A stretch of DNA of 64,000 nt from Clostridia bacterium (lineage in GTDB: Bacteria > Bacillota > Clostridia > Oscillospirales > Butyricicoccaceae): positions 1 through 64,000 of the forward strand of contig JAFQTO010000044.1 in assembly GCA_017408985.1 (NCBI GenBank), written 5' to 3'. Below, piece after piece: positions 33,990 to 42,768 of the stretch (position 1 is its first letter; each line of letters begins with the position of its first letter). Under the pieces are notes generated by a model that saw only the letters and a program-made list of their open reading frames with translations, was not told where the DNA came from and did not search any database. Both the position numbers and the translations under genes were made by a program.

Positions 33990-34736
33990 TTATTTGTTGT
34001 CGGGGTTGGGCAGGTCGCACTTCTGGTAGACCGAGATGATGCCCTTGTGGGCGGCAAGGCTCTCAAACAGCTTCTGACGGCGTTTCATTCCTCTCGCTCC
34101 GCCCAATTCGGCGTGGAAGGTGATATTGAACACTCCCTCCTCCGACCGCTCCGCAAGCAGCTCGCTTATTTCCACGCGGCAGTCTTTGGCACAGTCGTGA
34201 AGCACACGCAGTCCTATCGTCACGTCGTTGGTCTCCAGACAGTAGGAGCAGCGCTCACCGTGAGGGCCCACCAGCTTGTTCTGCACTACTTCGAGCAGGG
34301 TGAGGGTAATGAATATCAGCACCATACCCACCAGCGCAACAAAATAATATCCCGCACCTGCGGCTATGCCAAGGCAGGCTACCGACCACAGACTTGCGGC
34401 GGTGGTCAGTCCCTTGACGCTGGTGCCTTCACGCATTATAGTACCCGCGCCCAAAAAGCCAACGCCGGTAATGACCTGTGCGCTCAGTCGGGCAGGGTCG
34501 GGATTGGCACCGAAGGAAGAGTAATGGGCAAACAGCATCTGTCCCACTATCATCACCGAGCAGGCGCCCAGCGCGACCAGGATATGTGTACGCATACCCG
34601 CAGGGCGGTTGGTGTACTCACGCTCGGTGCCGATGACCAGGCCTACCAGCATCGCGCACAGAAAGCGCAGGGCAACGTCCAGAAAGCTCAGCTCAAGGCT
34701 CTGCGTGTTCATCAATATGTTATAAGCGGTTTCCAT
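33990..34736 (-). CDS. MgtC/SapB-family membrane protein
   Basis: 248 residues. Five membrane segments in about 15-145 with conserved IGTEREYTNRPAGMRTHILVALGA and GFLGAGTI motifs, then a cytoplasmic ACT-like C-terminal domain (about 165-248). MgtC proteins tune F-type ATPase and help survival at low Mg2+ or in acid; in non-pathogens the role is uncertain. The ATG at 34736 follows GAGGGGTG; an N-terminal extension reaches into the promoter and is not used. Confidence 0.93.
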   Translation of the reverse strand: METAYNILMNTQSLELSFLDVALRFLCAMLVGLVIGTEREYTNRPAGMRTHILVALGACSVMIVGQMLFAHYSSFGANPDPARLSAQVITGVGFLGAGTIMREGTSVKGLTTAASLWSVACLGIAAGAGYYFVALVGMVLIFITLTLLEVVQNKLVGPHGERCSYCLETNDVTIGLRVLHDCAKDCRVEISELLAERSEEGVFNITFHAELGGARGMKRRQKLFESLAAHKGIISVYQKCDLPNPDNK

Positions 34737-34815
34737 AACAGCACCCCTCTGATGATAAATATTGGCAGCAGAGCCTGCTGACAAGCCCTGCTGCTTTGTG
34801 GTATAATATTTTAAC

Positions 34816-34844
34816 ATTATACTCACTCATCACCAAAAAGTCAA
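34816..34844 (-). promoter_or_regulatory. Promoter of the MgtC-like gene
   Basis: On the minus strand TTGACT (34844-34839), 17 nt spacer, TATAAT (34821-34816). This leaves an 80 nt leader, with no Mg riboswitch recognised. Confidence 0.8.
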
Positions 34845-34898
34845 CGAAAATTTTGGCACTTTTTGTAATTTTTCACAAATCTCCCAATATACCGTCGG

Positions 34899-34927
34899 TT
34901 GACACCCCTCATATTGCAGAGCATAAT
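34899..34927 (+). promoter_or_regulatory. Promoter of the GNAT gene
   Basis: TTGACA (34899-34904), 17 nt spacer, CATAAT (34922-34927). Confidence 0.8.
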
Positions 34928-34957
34928 GAAAATATCACATAACCGAAAGGACAGAAT

Positions 34958-35458
34958 ATGAACGAGTTTATCATACGCAGAGCCTGCGAGGGCGATATCA
35001 AGGCGCTTACCGATATATACAATCACGAGATACTGCACTCAAGTTCCACCTTTGCGATCACTCCCAAGACCGAAAGCGAGCGGCTCTTATGGCTGCGCTC
35101 ACACAACAAGGATAACCATCCCCTGATCGTTGCCGAGCAAAACGGCGCGGTCATCGGCTATGCAAGTCTTTCTGCCTACCGCGATATGGAGGCGTACCGC
35201 GGCACGGTGGAGCTGTCGGTGTACGTGCACCGCGGTCATCGGGGAAAGGGCGTGGGTGAAGCGCTGTGCAGACATATCATAAATATGGCAAAAAAAGACG
35301 GGGTCACCGTCACCGTCGTTTCGGTCATAACCTCCGACAATCAAACGAGCATCGCTCTGCACGAAAAATTAGGCTTTGTTTTCTGCGGCGAGATAAAAAA
35401 CGTGGGGATAAAACACGGCAGACTGCTGAGCATCAAAAATTATCAGCTGCTGCTGTAA
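34958..35458 (+). CDS. GNAT acetyltransferase, phosphinothricin-acetyltransferase-like
   Basis: 166 residues. IRRACEGDIKALTDIYNHEI at the N-terminus, the acetyl-CoA loop HRGHRGKGVGEALC (about 89-102) and SDNQTSIALHEKLGF (about 127-141) match the Pat/YncA branch of GNAT enzymes. These acetylate phosphinothricin-like amines or methionine derivatives; the real substrate is unknown. Monocistronic. Confidence 0.88.
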   Translation: MNEFIIRRACEGDIKALTDIYNHEILHSSSTFAITPKTESERLLWLRSHNKDNHPLIVAEQNGAVIGYASLSAYRDMEAYRGTVELSVYVHRGHRGKGVGEALCRHIINMAKKDGVTVTVVSVITSDNQTSIALHEKLGFVFCGEIKNVGIKHGRLLSIKNYQLLL

Positions 35459-35581
35459 GGCGCTGTTTGTCGGTGGACGAAAGGATAAAAAACAAAAAAA
35501 TTTTTGCCAAAAGCTGTAAGATGTCCTAAAAAAAGTTGTGTATATAAGTGAAAGGACAAAAATCACAAGGAGGTGAAGGCG

Positions 35582-36142
35582 ATGGATGACGCCAAAATAG
35601 TACAGCTATACTGGGACCGCAATCAGCTGGCTATACCCGTCACCGCCGACAAATACGGCAGCTACTGCACAAGTATCGCAAGAAATATTCTGGGCAGCCG
35701 AGAGGACGCGGAGGAATGTGTCAACGATACGTGGCTCCAGGCGTGGAATTCCATGCCCCCGCACAGACCCGCGCTTTTGTCTGCCTTCCTGGGCAAGATA
35801 GTACGCAATCTGTCCTTTAACCGTCATAAGCACAACACCGCGGCAAAGCGGGGCGGAGGTGAGGTGCCCGCCGTACTTGACGAGCTGGCACAGCTGGTAT
35901 CGGGCGGAGACGACGTGCATCAGCAGGTGGAGTATAAGGAGATCACGAGGGCGGTGAACGCCTTTTTGCTGACCCTGCCGCAGGACAAGAGGGGTATATT
36001 CATCAGGCGGTACTGGCATACGGACAGCATCTCCGCCATCGCCTCACGGTATAATATGAAAGAGAACGCCGTATCCGTTACCCTCAACCGACTGCGCAAA
36101 AAGCTGGGTGACTATCTCAAAGAAAGGGGGCTGTATCTGTGA
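35582..36142 (+). CDS. ECF-type RNA polymerase sigma factor
   Basis: 186 residues. Region 2 at about 25-85 (YCTSIARNILGSREDAEECVNDTWLQAWNSMPP) and region 4 at about 125-180 (LTLPQDKRGIFIRRYWHTDSISAIASRYNMKENAVSVTLNRLRKKL). ATG at 35582 lies 6 nt after AAGGAGGTG; a GTG inside that site is not a start. The next gene overlaps by 4 bp and is probably its anti-sigma. This pair is a different subfamily from the one at 13.7 kb. Confidence 0.92.
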   Translation: MDDAKIVQLYWDRNQLAIPVTADKYGSYCTSIARNILGSREDAEECVNDTWLQAWNSMPPHRPALLSAFLGKIVRNLSFNRHKHNTAAKRGGGEVPAVLDELAQLVSGGDDVHQQVEYKEITRAVNAFLLTLPQDKRGIFIRRYWHTDSISAIASRYNMKENAVSVTLNRLRKKLGDYLKERGLYL

Positions 36143-36939
36143 CCGCCGATAAACTGTACGAGCTTCTGGGCGATATTGACCAGACCCTGATCAACGAATG
36201 TGATGCACGCCCCCGACCCAAAGCAAAACCCGACCCCGCACGGCAGAAGTGGTATGCCGCCGTGGCTTGTCTGTGCATCGCAGTATGTATCGCGCTTCCG
36301 CTGATGCTGCACAAGCCCGACTCTCCCCACTCGTCCGATCAGTCGGATGTTCAGGGTGACACCGGTAACAACACCCAGCCGCCGCATATCTCGCTGGGCG
36401 GCGTGGCATACTACAGCTCTTCCCACATTCCTACCTCCCGTGAACTGCCCGAGGGCTATGAGCTTACAGAAGATGCAAGTTTTATAGGTTACTCTCAAAG
36501 CTCTCCCTGTTATGTAAACCCCGACCGTCCCGAGTGGATATATGTGTACTCTGAGATGCGAAATGCCTATGTGTGCTACGTTGACCAGCGCCTGCGCGGC
36601 AGCGACATTATCTGCTACAACGGAGAATACTATATCTCTATGCGAAACGCACACTACAGCAGCAGCGCGCCCGCTGTGACAAAAGAATACTACGTCAAGA
36701 TGGACAACAAATACGGCAGGTACATCGACGGTTATCTTCCCGACGGATTTGAGCTTGCGGGCGAGGCCGTATTCACGGGCAAGGACACCGTACCCACGGG
36801 CGCTCTTGCAAGCAACGACAGGTCAGGAGAGGTATATTACTCCACCAATGACCCCGACGTTCTGCTGATGGAGGATGAAAAAATGCTGAATCCCAGATAT
36901 TACGTATACATCCGCTACGACTGCCCCTTTGCCCCATGA
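36139..36939 (+). CDS. Putative anti-sigma factor (membrane protein)
   Basis: 266 residues. Cytoplasmic N-terminus with YELLGDIDQTLINE (about 5-18), common in proteins paired with this sigma subfamily, one membrane helix (about 42-58) and an extracytoplasmic domain containing two related segments beginning GYELTEDASFIG and GFELAGEAVFTG. GTG start overlaps the sigma stop. Role inferred from operon position and topology. Confidence 0.75.
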   Translation: MTADKLYELLGDIDQTLINECDARPRPKAKPDPARQKWYAAVACLCIAVCIALPLMLHKPDSPHSSDQSDVQGDTGNNTQPPHISLGGVAYYSSSHIPTSRELPEGYELTEDASFIGYSQSSPCYVNPDRPEWIYVYSEMRNAYVCYVDQRLRGSDIICYNGEYYISMRNAHYSSSAPAVTKEYYVKMDNKYGRYIDGYLPDGFELAGEAVFTGKDTVPTGALASNDRSGEVYYSTNDPDVLLMEDEKMLNPRYYVYIRYDCPFAP

Positions 36940-36977
36940 TACGGTATACAAAAGAGCAACAAAGTCAGATATATCTC

Positions 36978-37013
36978 AAAACTCCGCAGACCTGCAGGTC
37001 TGCGGAGTTTTTA
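36978..37013 (+). terminator. Terminator after the anti-sigma gene
   Basis: AAACTCCGCAGACC pairs with GGTCTGCGGAGTTT, followed by TT. Confidence 0.92.
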
Positions 37014-37059
37014 CTGTATTCCGATGCAGTTAAAGCACCGAGAGTTTGTCCGTTTTCGC

Positions 37060-37088
37060 TTGACAAAACGGGGAATATTGGATAAACT
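37060..37088 (+). promoter_or_regulatory. glyQS promoter
   Basis: TTGACA (37060-37065), 17 nt spacer, TAAACT (37083-37088). The leader is only about 45 nt and has no T-box. Confidence 0.82.
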
Positions 37089-37138
37089 AAAGGTTGGTGT
37101 ATCATTCTAAGCAGATAATTAATTTTGAGGTGAAATAA

Positions 37139-38554
37139 ATGAAAAATCTCGACAAAACAATGGACAAAATAGTTGCCCTTTGCAAAAACCGCGGTTTCGT
37201 CTACGCAGGCAGCGAGATCTACGGCGGTCTGGCAAACTCCTGGGACTACGGCCCTCTGGGCGTTGAGTTCAAGAACAACGTCAAGCGCGCCTGGCTCAAG
37301 AAGTTCGTGCAGCAGTCTGTTTACAACGTAGGTCTTGACTCCGCTATCCTGATGAATCCCCAGACCTGGGTTGCATCCGGTCACGTTGTCAACTTCAACG
37401 ACCCCCTCATCGACTGCAAGAGCTGCAAGATGCGTCACCGCGCAGACAAGCTCATTGAGGAATACAATGCCGCAAACGGCATCAATATGGTGGTCGAGGC
37501 TCTGACCAATGAGCAGATGAGCGAGTACATCCGCGAGAAGGGCATCCCCTGCCCCGGCTGCGGCAAGAGCGAGTTTACCGACATCCGCAAGTTCAATATG
37601 ATGTTCAAGACCCATCAGGGAGTTACCGAGGACAGCGCTACCGAGCTGTACCTGCGTCCCGAGACCGCTCAGGGCATCTTTGTCAACTTCAAGAACATTC
37701 AGCGTACCACCCGCCGCAAGATCCCCTTCGGCGTTGCACAGATAGGCAAGTCCTTCCGCAACGAGATCACCCCCGGCAACTTTACCTTCCGTACCCGTGA
37801 GTTTGAGCAGATGGAGCTGGAGTTCTTCTGCAAGCCCGGTACCGACCTTGAGTGGTTCAAGTACTGGAAGGATTACTGCCACAAGTGGCTGCTTGACCTG
37901 GGTATGAAGGAAGAAAACCTCCGTCTGCGCGACCACGAGCAGGAAGAGCTGAGCCATTACAGCAACGCTACAACAGACTTCGAGTTCCTGTTCCCCTTCG
38001 GCTGGGGCGAACTGTGGGGCATCGCTGACCGTACCGACTTTGACCTCAAGGCTCACCAGACCGAGTCCGGTCAGGATATGACTTATTTCGATCAGGAGGC
38101 AAACGAGCATTATATCCCCTACGTTATCGAGCCCTCGCTGGGTGCCGACCGTGTTGCTCTGGCATTCCTTATTGACGCTTACGACGAAGAAGTCATCGAC
38201 GAGAGCAAGAACGACGTGCGCACCGTGCTCCGCCTGCACCCCGCACTGGCTCCCTATAAGTGCGCCATCCTGCCTCTGAGCAAGAAGCTGGGCGCAAAGG
38301 CTCAGGAGATCTACAATCAGCTGAGCGGCAGCTTTATGTGCGACTACGACGATGCGGGTTCTATCGGCAAGCGTTACCGCCGTCAGGACGAGATAGGCAC
38401 ACCCTTCTGCATTACCGTTGACTTTGAGACCGTCGGCGACGAGAACACCCCTGCAGACAATATGGTCACCGTACGTGAGCGTGACTCTATGGAGCAGGTA
38501 CGTATGCCCATCAGCGAGCTGGAAAGCTATATTACAAAGAAGATCAACTTCTGA
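37139..38554 (+). CDS. glyQS: Glycine-tRNA ligase (dimeric, eukaryote/Firmicute-type)
   Basis: 471 residues of class II aminoacyl-tRNA synthetase. Motif 1 is near [20 protein letters not shown] (about 31), motif 2 in [21 protein letters not shown] (about 204-224), motif 3 in [14 protein letters not shown] (about 337). The C-terminal anticodon-binding domain is about 370-465. This is the single-chain alpha2 enzyme, not the GlyQ/GlyS tetramer. A zinc-binding-like insertion holds CKSCKMRH and CPGCGK. Monocistronic with a GAGGTG site. Confidence 0.97.
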   Translation: MKNLDKTMDKIVALCKNRGFVYAGSEIYGGLANSWDYGPLGVEFKNNVKRAWLKKFVQQSVYNVGLDSAILMNPQTWVASGHVVNFNDPLIDCKSCKMRHRADKLIEEYNAANGINMVVEALTNEQMSEYIREKGIPCPGCGKSEFTDIRKFNMMFKTHQGVTEDSATELYLRPETAQGIFVNFKNIQRTTRRKIPFGVAQIGKSFRNEITPGNFTFRTREFEQMELEFFCKPGTDLEWFKYWKDYCHKWLLDLGMKEENLRLRDHEQEELSHYSNATTDFEFLFPFGWGELWGIADRTDFDLKAHQTESGQDMTYFDQEANEHYIPYVIEPSLGADRVALAFLIDAYDEEVIDESKNDVRTVLRLHPALAPYKCAILPLSKKLGAKAQEIYNQLSGSFMCDYDDAGSIGKRYRRQDEIGTPFCITVDFETVGDENTPADNMVTVRERDSMEQVRMPISELESYITKKINF

Positions 38555-38630
38555 CCGATCGCAAACTGTAACAGGGAACAGAAAAACAAGCAAAATATAA
38601 GAGGAACAGAATAATAAGAGGTGCATAAAA

Positions 38631-39800
38631 ATGTTTGATGCAGCAAAGCTTATCAATCCTACCGTGGCTTCTCTCAAACCCAGCGGTATCCGCAAGTATT
38701 TCAGCATCGCCGAGACTATCCCCGATGCCATCTCTCTGGGCGTAGGTGAGCCCGACTTTATTACCCCCGATCACATTATGGACGCAGGTATCGCCTCTCT
38801 GCGCGCAGGCAAGACCCAGTACACCGCAAACAACGGTCTTATCCAGCTGAGACGTGAGATATCCGCCTATATGGAGCGCCGTTTCAACCTGAGCTACCAC
38901 CCCGAAAAGGAGATCATCTGCACGGTCGGCGGCTCTGAGGCGCTGGACATCGTATTCCGCGCATTTCTGCAGCCCGGTGATGAGATAATCATCCCCGAGC
39001 CCTGCTTTGTCGCATATCCTGCTCTGGCTACCATGTGCGGAGCAAAGGTCGTGCCCATCAAGACTGTCAAGGAAGACTCCTTCAAGCTGACCCCCGCACA
39101 GCTCAAGGCGGCCATCACACCCAAGACCAAGCTGCTTCTGCTGTCCTACCCCTCCAACCCCACCGGCGGTGTTATGACCAAGGACGAGCTTGAGGCTATC
39201 GCAGCTGTACTCCGCGACACCAATATTATGGTCATCTCCGACGAGATCTACGCCGAGCTGACCTACGGTTTTGAGCATACGAGTATCGCTTCTCTGCCCG
39301 GTATGCGCGAGCGCACCGTTATCGTCAGCGGTTTTTCCAAGGCGTTTGCAATGACCGGCTGGCGTATGGGCTACTGCTGCGCACCCGAGTCTGTATTCAG
39401 ATACATCGCTCAGATCCATCAGTACGTTATTATGAGCGCTCCTACCTCTGCTCAGTATGCCGCGATCCAGGCTCTGCAGCAGGGACAGAAGGACTGCGAC
39501 TATATGCGCGAGGAGTACAACAAGCGCCGCAAGTTCCTGCACAGCGAGCTTATCCGTATGGGCTTTGACTGCTTCGAGCCCGAGGGTGCGTTCTATATCT
39601 TCCCCAACGTTTCGATGTTTGCAAAGGACGGCGAGGACTTCGTTGAGAAGCTTCTGGACGAGGAGCACGTTGCGGTCGTTCCCGGCAACGCATTCGGCGA
39701 CAGCGGCAAGGACCACATCCGTATCTCCTACGCCTACTCCATTGAGCGTATCGGCGAGGCTCTGCAGCGCATCGAGCGCTTCGTAAACAAGCGTAAGTAA
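38631..39800 (+). CDS. Class I/II pyridoxal-phosphate aminotransferase
   Basis: 389 residues. The PLP lysine is in VSGFSKAFAMTGWRMGY (about 236), with SYPSNPTGGVM (about 170) and DEIYAELTYG (about 202). It most resembles aspartate/aromatic-type aminotransferases (AspC/PatA-like). It could supply the final step of tyrosine and phenylalanine synthesis, since the aromatic operon has no aminotransferase of its own. It lies 76 nt after glyQS and may be read through from it. Confidence 0.92.
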   Translation: MFDAAKLINPTVASLKPSGIRKYFSIAETIPDAISLGVGEPDFITPDHIMDAGIASLRAGKTQYTANNGLIQLRREISAYMERRFNLSYHPEKEIICTVGGSEALDIVFRAFLQPGDEIIIPEPCFVAYPALATMCGAKVVPIKTVKEDSFKLTPAQLKAAITPKTKLLLLSYPSNPTGGVMTKDELEAIAAVLRDTNIMVISDEIYAELTYGFEHTSIASLPGMRERTVIVSGFSKAFAMTGWRMGYCCAPESVFRYIAQIHQYVIMSAPTSAQYAAIQALQQGQKDCDYMREEYNKRRKFLHSELIRMGFDCFEPEGAFYIFPNVSMFAKDGEDFVEKLLDEEHVAVVPGNAFGDSGKDHIRISYAYSIERIGEALQRIERFVNKRK

Positions 39801-39809
39801 ATAACCTTT

Positions 39810-39848
39810 CCAATACCCGTGTTTATGCACGGGTATTGGAGATTTTTT
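39810..39848 (+). terminator. Terminator after the aminotransferase
   Basis: CCAATACCCGTG/CACGGGTATTGG stem followed by AGATTTTTTG. Confidence 0.92.
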
Positions 39849-39880
39849 GATGAAAAAGCGCTTTTTGTAACAAAAAAGTG

Positions 39881-39909
39881 TTGACTTTACCGGTCGTTTG
39901 TTATATAGT
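39881..39909 (+). promoter_or_regulatory. rplU operon promoter
   Basis: TTGACT (39881-39886), 17 nt spacer, TATAGT (39904-39909). Confidence 0.8.
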
Positions 39910-39913
39910 AATA

Positions 39914-39985
39914 TAGCCGCATTGAATGGGTTTAAGTGAGACTGCGGTTTCCACCCTAAGAGCGAGTCCGTAAATGAAGGAGAGG
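39914..39985 (+). ncRNA. Candidate L21 ribosomal-protein leader
   Basis: CCGCA can pair with TGCGG, GGGT with ACCC and GACT with AGTC in an interleaved fold between the promoter and the rplU ribosome site. Firmicute rplU genes often carry an L21-binding autoregulatory leader in this place. Assignment rests on position and partial folding. Confidence 0.5.
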
Positions 39986-39993
39986 TGCAACAG

Positions 39994-40293
39994 ATGTACG
40001 CAATTATCAAGACCGGCGGCAAGCAGTACAAGGTTTGTGAGGGCGACGAGATCTATGTCGAGAAGATCGATGCAGAGGACGGCGCTGAGGTCGAACTGGA
40101 AGTCGTTATGGCAGGCGCTGAGGGCAATATCGTCCTGGGCAAGGATGCTGCCAAGGTTACCGGTAAGGTAGTTAAGACCGGCAAGCAGAAGAAGATCACT
40201 GTCTTCAAGTTCAAGGCCAAGAAGAACTACAGACGTCATCAGGGCCACAGACAGCCCTATACCAAGATCGCTATCACTAAGATAGCAATGTAA
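39994..40293 (+). CDS. rplU: 50S ribosomal protein L21
   Basis: 99 residues, full length. The N-terminus [14 protein letters not shown] and the C-terminal [20 protein letters not shown] are diagnostic. ATG at 39994 after AAGGAGAGG; a GTG at 39985 is inside that site. First gene of rplU-rpmA-obg. The usual Firmicute gene between rplU and rpmA (prp/ysxB) is missing. Confidence 0.98.
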   Translation: MYAIIKTGGKQYKVCEGDEIYVEKIDAEDGAEVELEVVMAGAEGNIVLGKDAAKVTGKVVKTGKQKKITVFKFKAKKNYRRHQGHRQPYTKIAITKIAM

Positions 40294-40321
40294 CAACAAA
40301 CTAATTCGGAGGTGCTAAACT

Positions 40322-40585
40322 ATGGCTCATAAAAAAGGTGTCGGCTCTACAAGAAACGGCCGTGACTCAGAGTCTAAGCGTCTTGGCGTAAAGCGTGCCG
40401 ACGGACAGTTCGTCGTTGCAGGCAATATCCTCGTCAAGCAGCGCGGCACGAAGATCCATCCCGGTACTAACGTAGGCCGCGGAAGTGACGATACACTCTT
40501 TGCTCTGGCTGACGGTGTTGTCAAGTTTGAAAGACTTGGCAGAGACCGCAAGCAGGTTTCTGTGTATCAGGATCTCGAGCAGTAA
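40322..40585 (+). CDS. rpmA: 50S ribosomal protein L27
   Basis: 87 residues beginning [20 protein letters not shown], so the mature N-terminus that reaches the peptidyl-transferase centre is encoded directly. Most Firmicutes make L27 with a short N-terminal extension removed by the Prp protease. Here both the extension and the prp gene are absent. Only 28 nt separate it from rplU. Confidence 0.98.
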   Translation: MAHKKGVGSTRNGRDSESKRLGVKRADGQFVVAGNILVKQRGTKIHPGTNVGRGSDDTLFALADGVVKFERLGRDRKQVSVYQDLEQ

Positions 40586-40599
40586 TAAATATGACTCTT

Positions 40600-40635
40600 A
40601 TGCCGGATAATCGCGATTATCCGGCATATTTTTCT
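40600..40635 (+). terminator. Terminator after rpmA
   Basis: ATGCCGGATAATCG pairs with CGATTATCCGGCAT, followed by ATTTTTCTCTTT. It may only partly block read-through into obg. Confidence 0.9.
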
Positions 40636-40684
40636 CTTTTGCCTGAAAGCAGGCTGACAATTATTTGAAAGGCGGCGAGGTTTG

Positions 40685-41962
40685 ATGTTTGTTGATATAG
40701 CCAAGATACGTGTCAAAGCGGGCAAGGGCGGCGACGGCAGAGTTGCGTTCCACCGTGAAAAATACGTTGCCGCAGGCGGGCCTGACGGCGGCGACGGCGG
40801 CAAGGGCGGCGATATCGTCTTTGTTGCGGACAAGCATTTGTCCACCCTGCTTGATTTCAGATTCAAGCGCAAGTATACCGCTCCCGACGGCGAGATGGGC
40901 GGTACAAACAAGAGCTTTGGAAAAAACGGTGAAAACGTTTATATAAAAGTCCCCGTAGGCACCCTGATCAAGGATGCCGCAACGGGCGCAATTCTGCACG
41001 ATATGTCCGACGAGCAGCCCTTTACCGCGGCGCGGGGCGGCAGAGGCGGCTGGGGCAATACACATTTTGCCACACCTACCCGTCAGGCTCCCCGATTTGC
41101 CAAGCCAGGTCTGCCCGGTGACGAGCTGGAGCTGCTGTTGGAGCTGAAGCTGATCGCAGACGTAGGCTTTTTAGGCTTCCCCAACGTAGGCAAGAGCACC
41201 CTGCTGTCGGTTATTTCGGCTGCACGTCCCAAGATAGCCAACTACCACTTCACCACCCTCTCCCCCAACCTGGGCGTGGTGTACGTAGGCGAGGGTCAGT
41301 CATTCGTGGCAGCCGATATCCCCGGCATCATCGAGGGTGCGGCAGAGGGCGCAGGTCTGGGTCACGATTTTCTCAGGCATATCGACCGCTGCCGTATGCT
41401 TGTCCACGTTGTGGACGCGGCAGGCTCGGAGGGCAGAGACCCCGTTGAGGATCTTGAGGCTATCAACGCAGAACTTGCGGCATTCAGCGAGACCCTGGCG
41501 ACCCGTCCTCAGATAATCGCCGCCAACAAGTGCGATATATTAGATCCCGAAAGCGACAATCTCCAGCGCCTGCGTGCCAAAGCAGAAGAGCTTGGCTGTC
41601 AGCTGCTTGAGATCTCTGCGGCATCCAATCAGGGCACAAAAGAGCTTATCTACAAGGTATGGCAGATGCTTGAGACTCTGCCCCCCGTCACCGTGTACGA
41701 ACCCGAGGTCGACCTCTCCATTATGACCGAAGCGCCCAAAGAACGCGAGATCATCATTGAGCACGAGGACGGCGTATGGTACATCACGGGCGCGTGGGTG
41801 GAAAAGGTCGTGTCCAGCATCAATTTTGACGATTACGAATCCCGTATGTATTTTGACCGCGTACTGCGCAAGGCAGGAGTGTTTGATATGCTTGAGCGTG
41901 ACGGCATACAGGAAAAAGACACCGTTGACGTTTTCGGCCTGCAGTTCGAATACGTGTATTAA
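40685..41962 (+). CDS. obg: GTPase Obg/CgtA
   Basis: 425 residues. Glycine-rich Obg domain (about 1-157), GTPase domain with P-loop GFPNVGKST (about 163-171), DIPG (about 210), NKCD (about 281) and SAAS (about 307), then the OCT domain (about 345-425) found in many Gram-positives. It helps assemble the 50S subunit and links ribosomes to growth and sporulation. The start is ATG at 40685; an in-frame TTG just before it is unlikely. Confidence 0.97.
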   Translation: MFVDIAKIRVKAGKGGDGRVAFHREKYVAAGGPDGGDGGKGGDIVFVADKHLSTLLDFRFKRKYTAPDGEMGGTNKSFGKNGENVYIKVPVGTLIKDAATGAILHDMSDEQPFTAARGGRGGWGNTHFATPTRQAPRFAKPGLPGDELELLLELKLIADVGFLGFPNVGKSTLLSVISAARPKIANYHFTTLSPNLGVVYVGEGQSFVAADIPGIIEGAAEGAGLGHDFLRHIDRCRMLVHVVDAAGSEGRDPVEDLEAINAELAAFSETLATRPQIIAANKCDILDPESDNLQRLRAKAEELGCQLLEISAASNQGTKELIYKVWQMLETLPPVTVYEPEVDLSIMTEAPKEREIIIEHEDGVWYITGAWVEKVVSSINFDDYESRMYFDRVLRKAGVFDMLERDGIQEKDTVDVFGLQFEYVY

Positions 41963-42060
41963 GACTTATATTCAAAAAACAAAAACAGAAACGAGCAATG
42001 GGCACACCCGAAAACGCAGTTTTCAGGCGTGCCAATTAACTAAGTTTGCCCCTTGGTGCA

Positions 42061-42208
42061 AGTGAAGTTTGCTATGCAAGTGAAGTTATCCTGCGGATAG
42101 TGAAGTTTTGCCTGCGGCAAAGTGGGCAACTTAACTTCACTCGTGCTATCGCACGAACTTCACTGCACGGCAACTTCACTTTCGCGTCAGCGAAAACTTC
42201 ACCGCAAC
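42061..42208. repeat. AGTGAAGTT hairpin array
   Basis: AGTGAAGTT occurs at 42061, 42079 and 42099, then in inverted form (AACTTCACT or close) at 42133, 42156, 42172 and near 42195. Short spacers between copies are small hairpins of different sequence (TGC-TA-TGCA, ATCC-TGC-GGAT, TTGCC-TGC-GGCAA, CGTGC-TAT-CGCACG, TTTCGC-GTCA-GCGAAA). The first half is direct and the second inverted, so the whole array can fold on itself. Confidence 0.85.
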
Positions 42209-42234
42209 CATCGGGAGATATAACAAAGCAACGT

Positions 42235-42284
42235 AAAAGCACTTATGACAAACGATTTTGATCGTTATCATAAGTGCTTTTTCT
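42235..42284. terminator. Terminator of the aromatic operon, bidirectional
   Basis: AAAAGCACTTATGA pairs with TCATAAGTGCTTTT, with an inner AACGAT/ATCGTT stem. A and T runs on both sides let it also serve obg. Confidence 0.9.
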
Positions 42285-42342
42285 TAAATCTTCGTTATGG
42301 GTATTACGTAAAGCTCGTTTCTGTTTTTGTTTTTTGTATTGT

Positions 42343-42768
42343 TTATTTATCCGTCAGGATGTGTAATGCTTCGATATAACCTGCGAAGCCTTTGCCTTTG
42401 ACGGTGGCTATGCAGGCTTTACGGATATAGGACAGCTTGCGGAACTCTTCTCTCGTATCCGGGTCACTGATATGCACCTCAACGGTTGGGACACCCACGC
42501 TTTTGACCGCATCAAGCAAAGCGACACTTGTGTGGGTGTAGGCGGCAGGGTTGATGATGATGCCGTCGCAGCGGTTATAGGCGCTCTGTATGGCGTCCAC
42601 CAGCGCGCCTTCGTGATTGGACTGGACAAACTCCGCCTCCACGCCGATTTTAGTCGCCTCCTGAGAGATAAGCGCCACAAGATCGCCGTAGGTCTGTCTG
42701 CCGTAGATTTCCGGCTCGCGGATGCCAAGCATATTCAGATTGGGGCCGTTAATAACCAGTATTTTCAC
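42343..42768 (-). CDS. aroQ: 3-dehydroquinate dehydratase, type II
   Basis: 141 residues, the usual type II length. NGPNLNMLGIREPEIYG (7-23) contains the catalytic tyrosine, QSNHEG (about 49) and NPAAYTHTSVALLDA (about 73-87) the catalytic histidine, VEVHISDP (about 96) the shikimate-binding loop. It removes water from dehydroquinate in the shikimate pathway. Last gene of the aromatic operon; its start overlaps aroE-aroK by 20 bp. Confidence 0.97.
   Translation of the reverse strand: MKILVINGPNLNMLGIREPEIYGRQTYGDLVALISQEATKIGVEAEFVQSNHEGALVDAIQSAYNRCDGIIINPAAYTHTSVALLDAVKSVGVPTVEVHISDPDTREEFRKLSYIRKACIATVKGKGFAGYIEALHILTDK

Larger units (their letters stand above)
41973..42336. mobile_element. 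MITE-like element with 24 bp inverted repeats and a 9 bp motif array
   Basis: The ends 41973-41996 and 42313-42336 are perfect 24 bp inverted repeats (outer bases CAAAAAACAAAAACAG). Both are flanked by the tetranucleotide TATT, a possible target duplication. The interior holds a hairpin (42001-42033), the AGTGAAGTT array and a terminator, with no reading frame. It lies between the stop of obg and the end of the aro operon, 10 bp and 6 bp away, so it provides their 3' ends. No transposase is in the window. Confidence 0.75.

Noticed and set aside
36940..37138. Possible T-box ahead of glyQS
   Set aside because: The leader after the promoter is only about 45 nt and lacks the T-box sequence and terminator.
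36965..38731. A 588-codon frame antisense to glyQS
   Set aside because: Mirror of the biased glyQS codons; no start signal or domain.
38544..40031. A 495-codon frame antisense to the aminotransferase
   Set aside because: It crosses terminators and promoters of the plus strand and has no domain or ribosome site.
42061..42208. CRISPR array
   Set aside because: The repeated unit is only 9 bp, spacers are palindromic and 9-14 bp, half the copies are inverted, and there are no cas genes.
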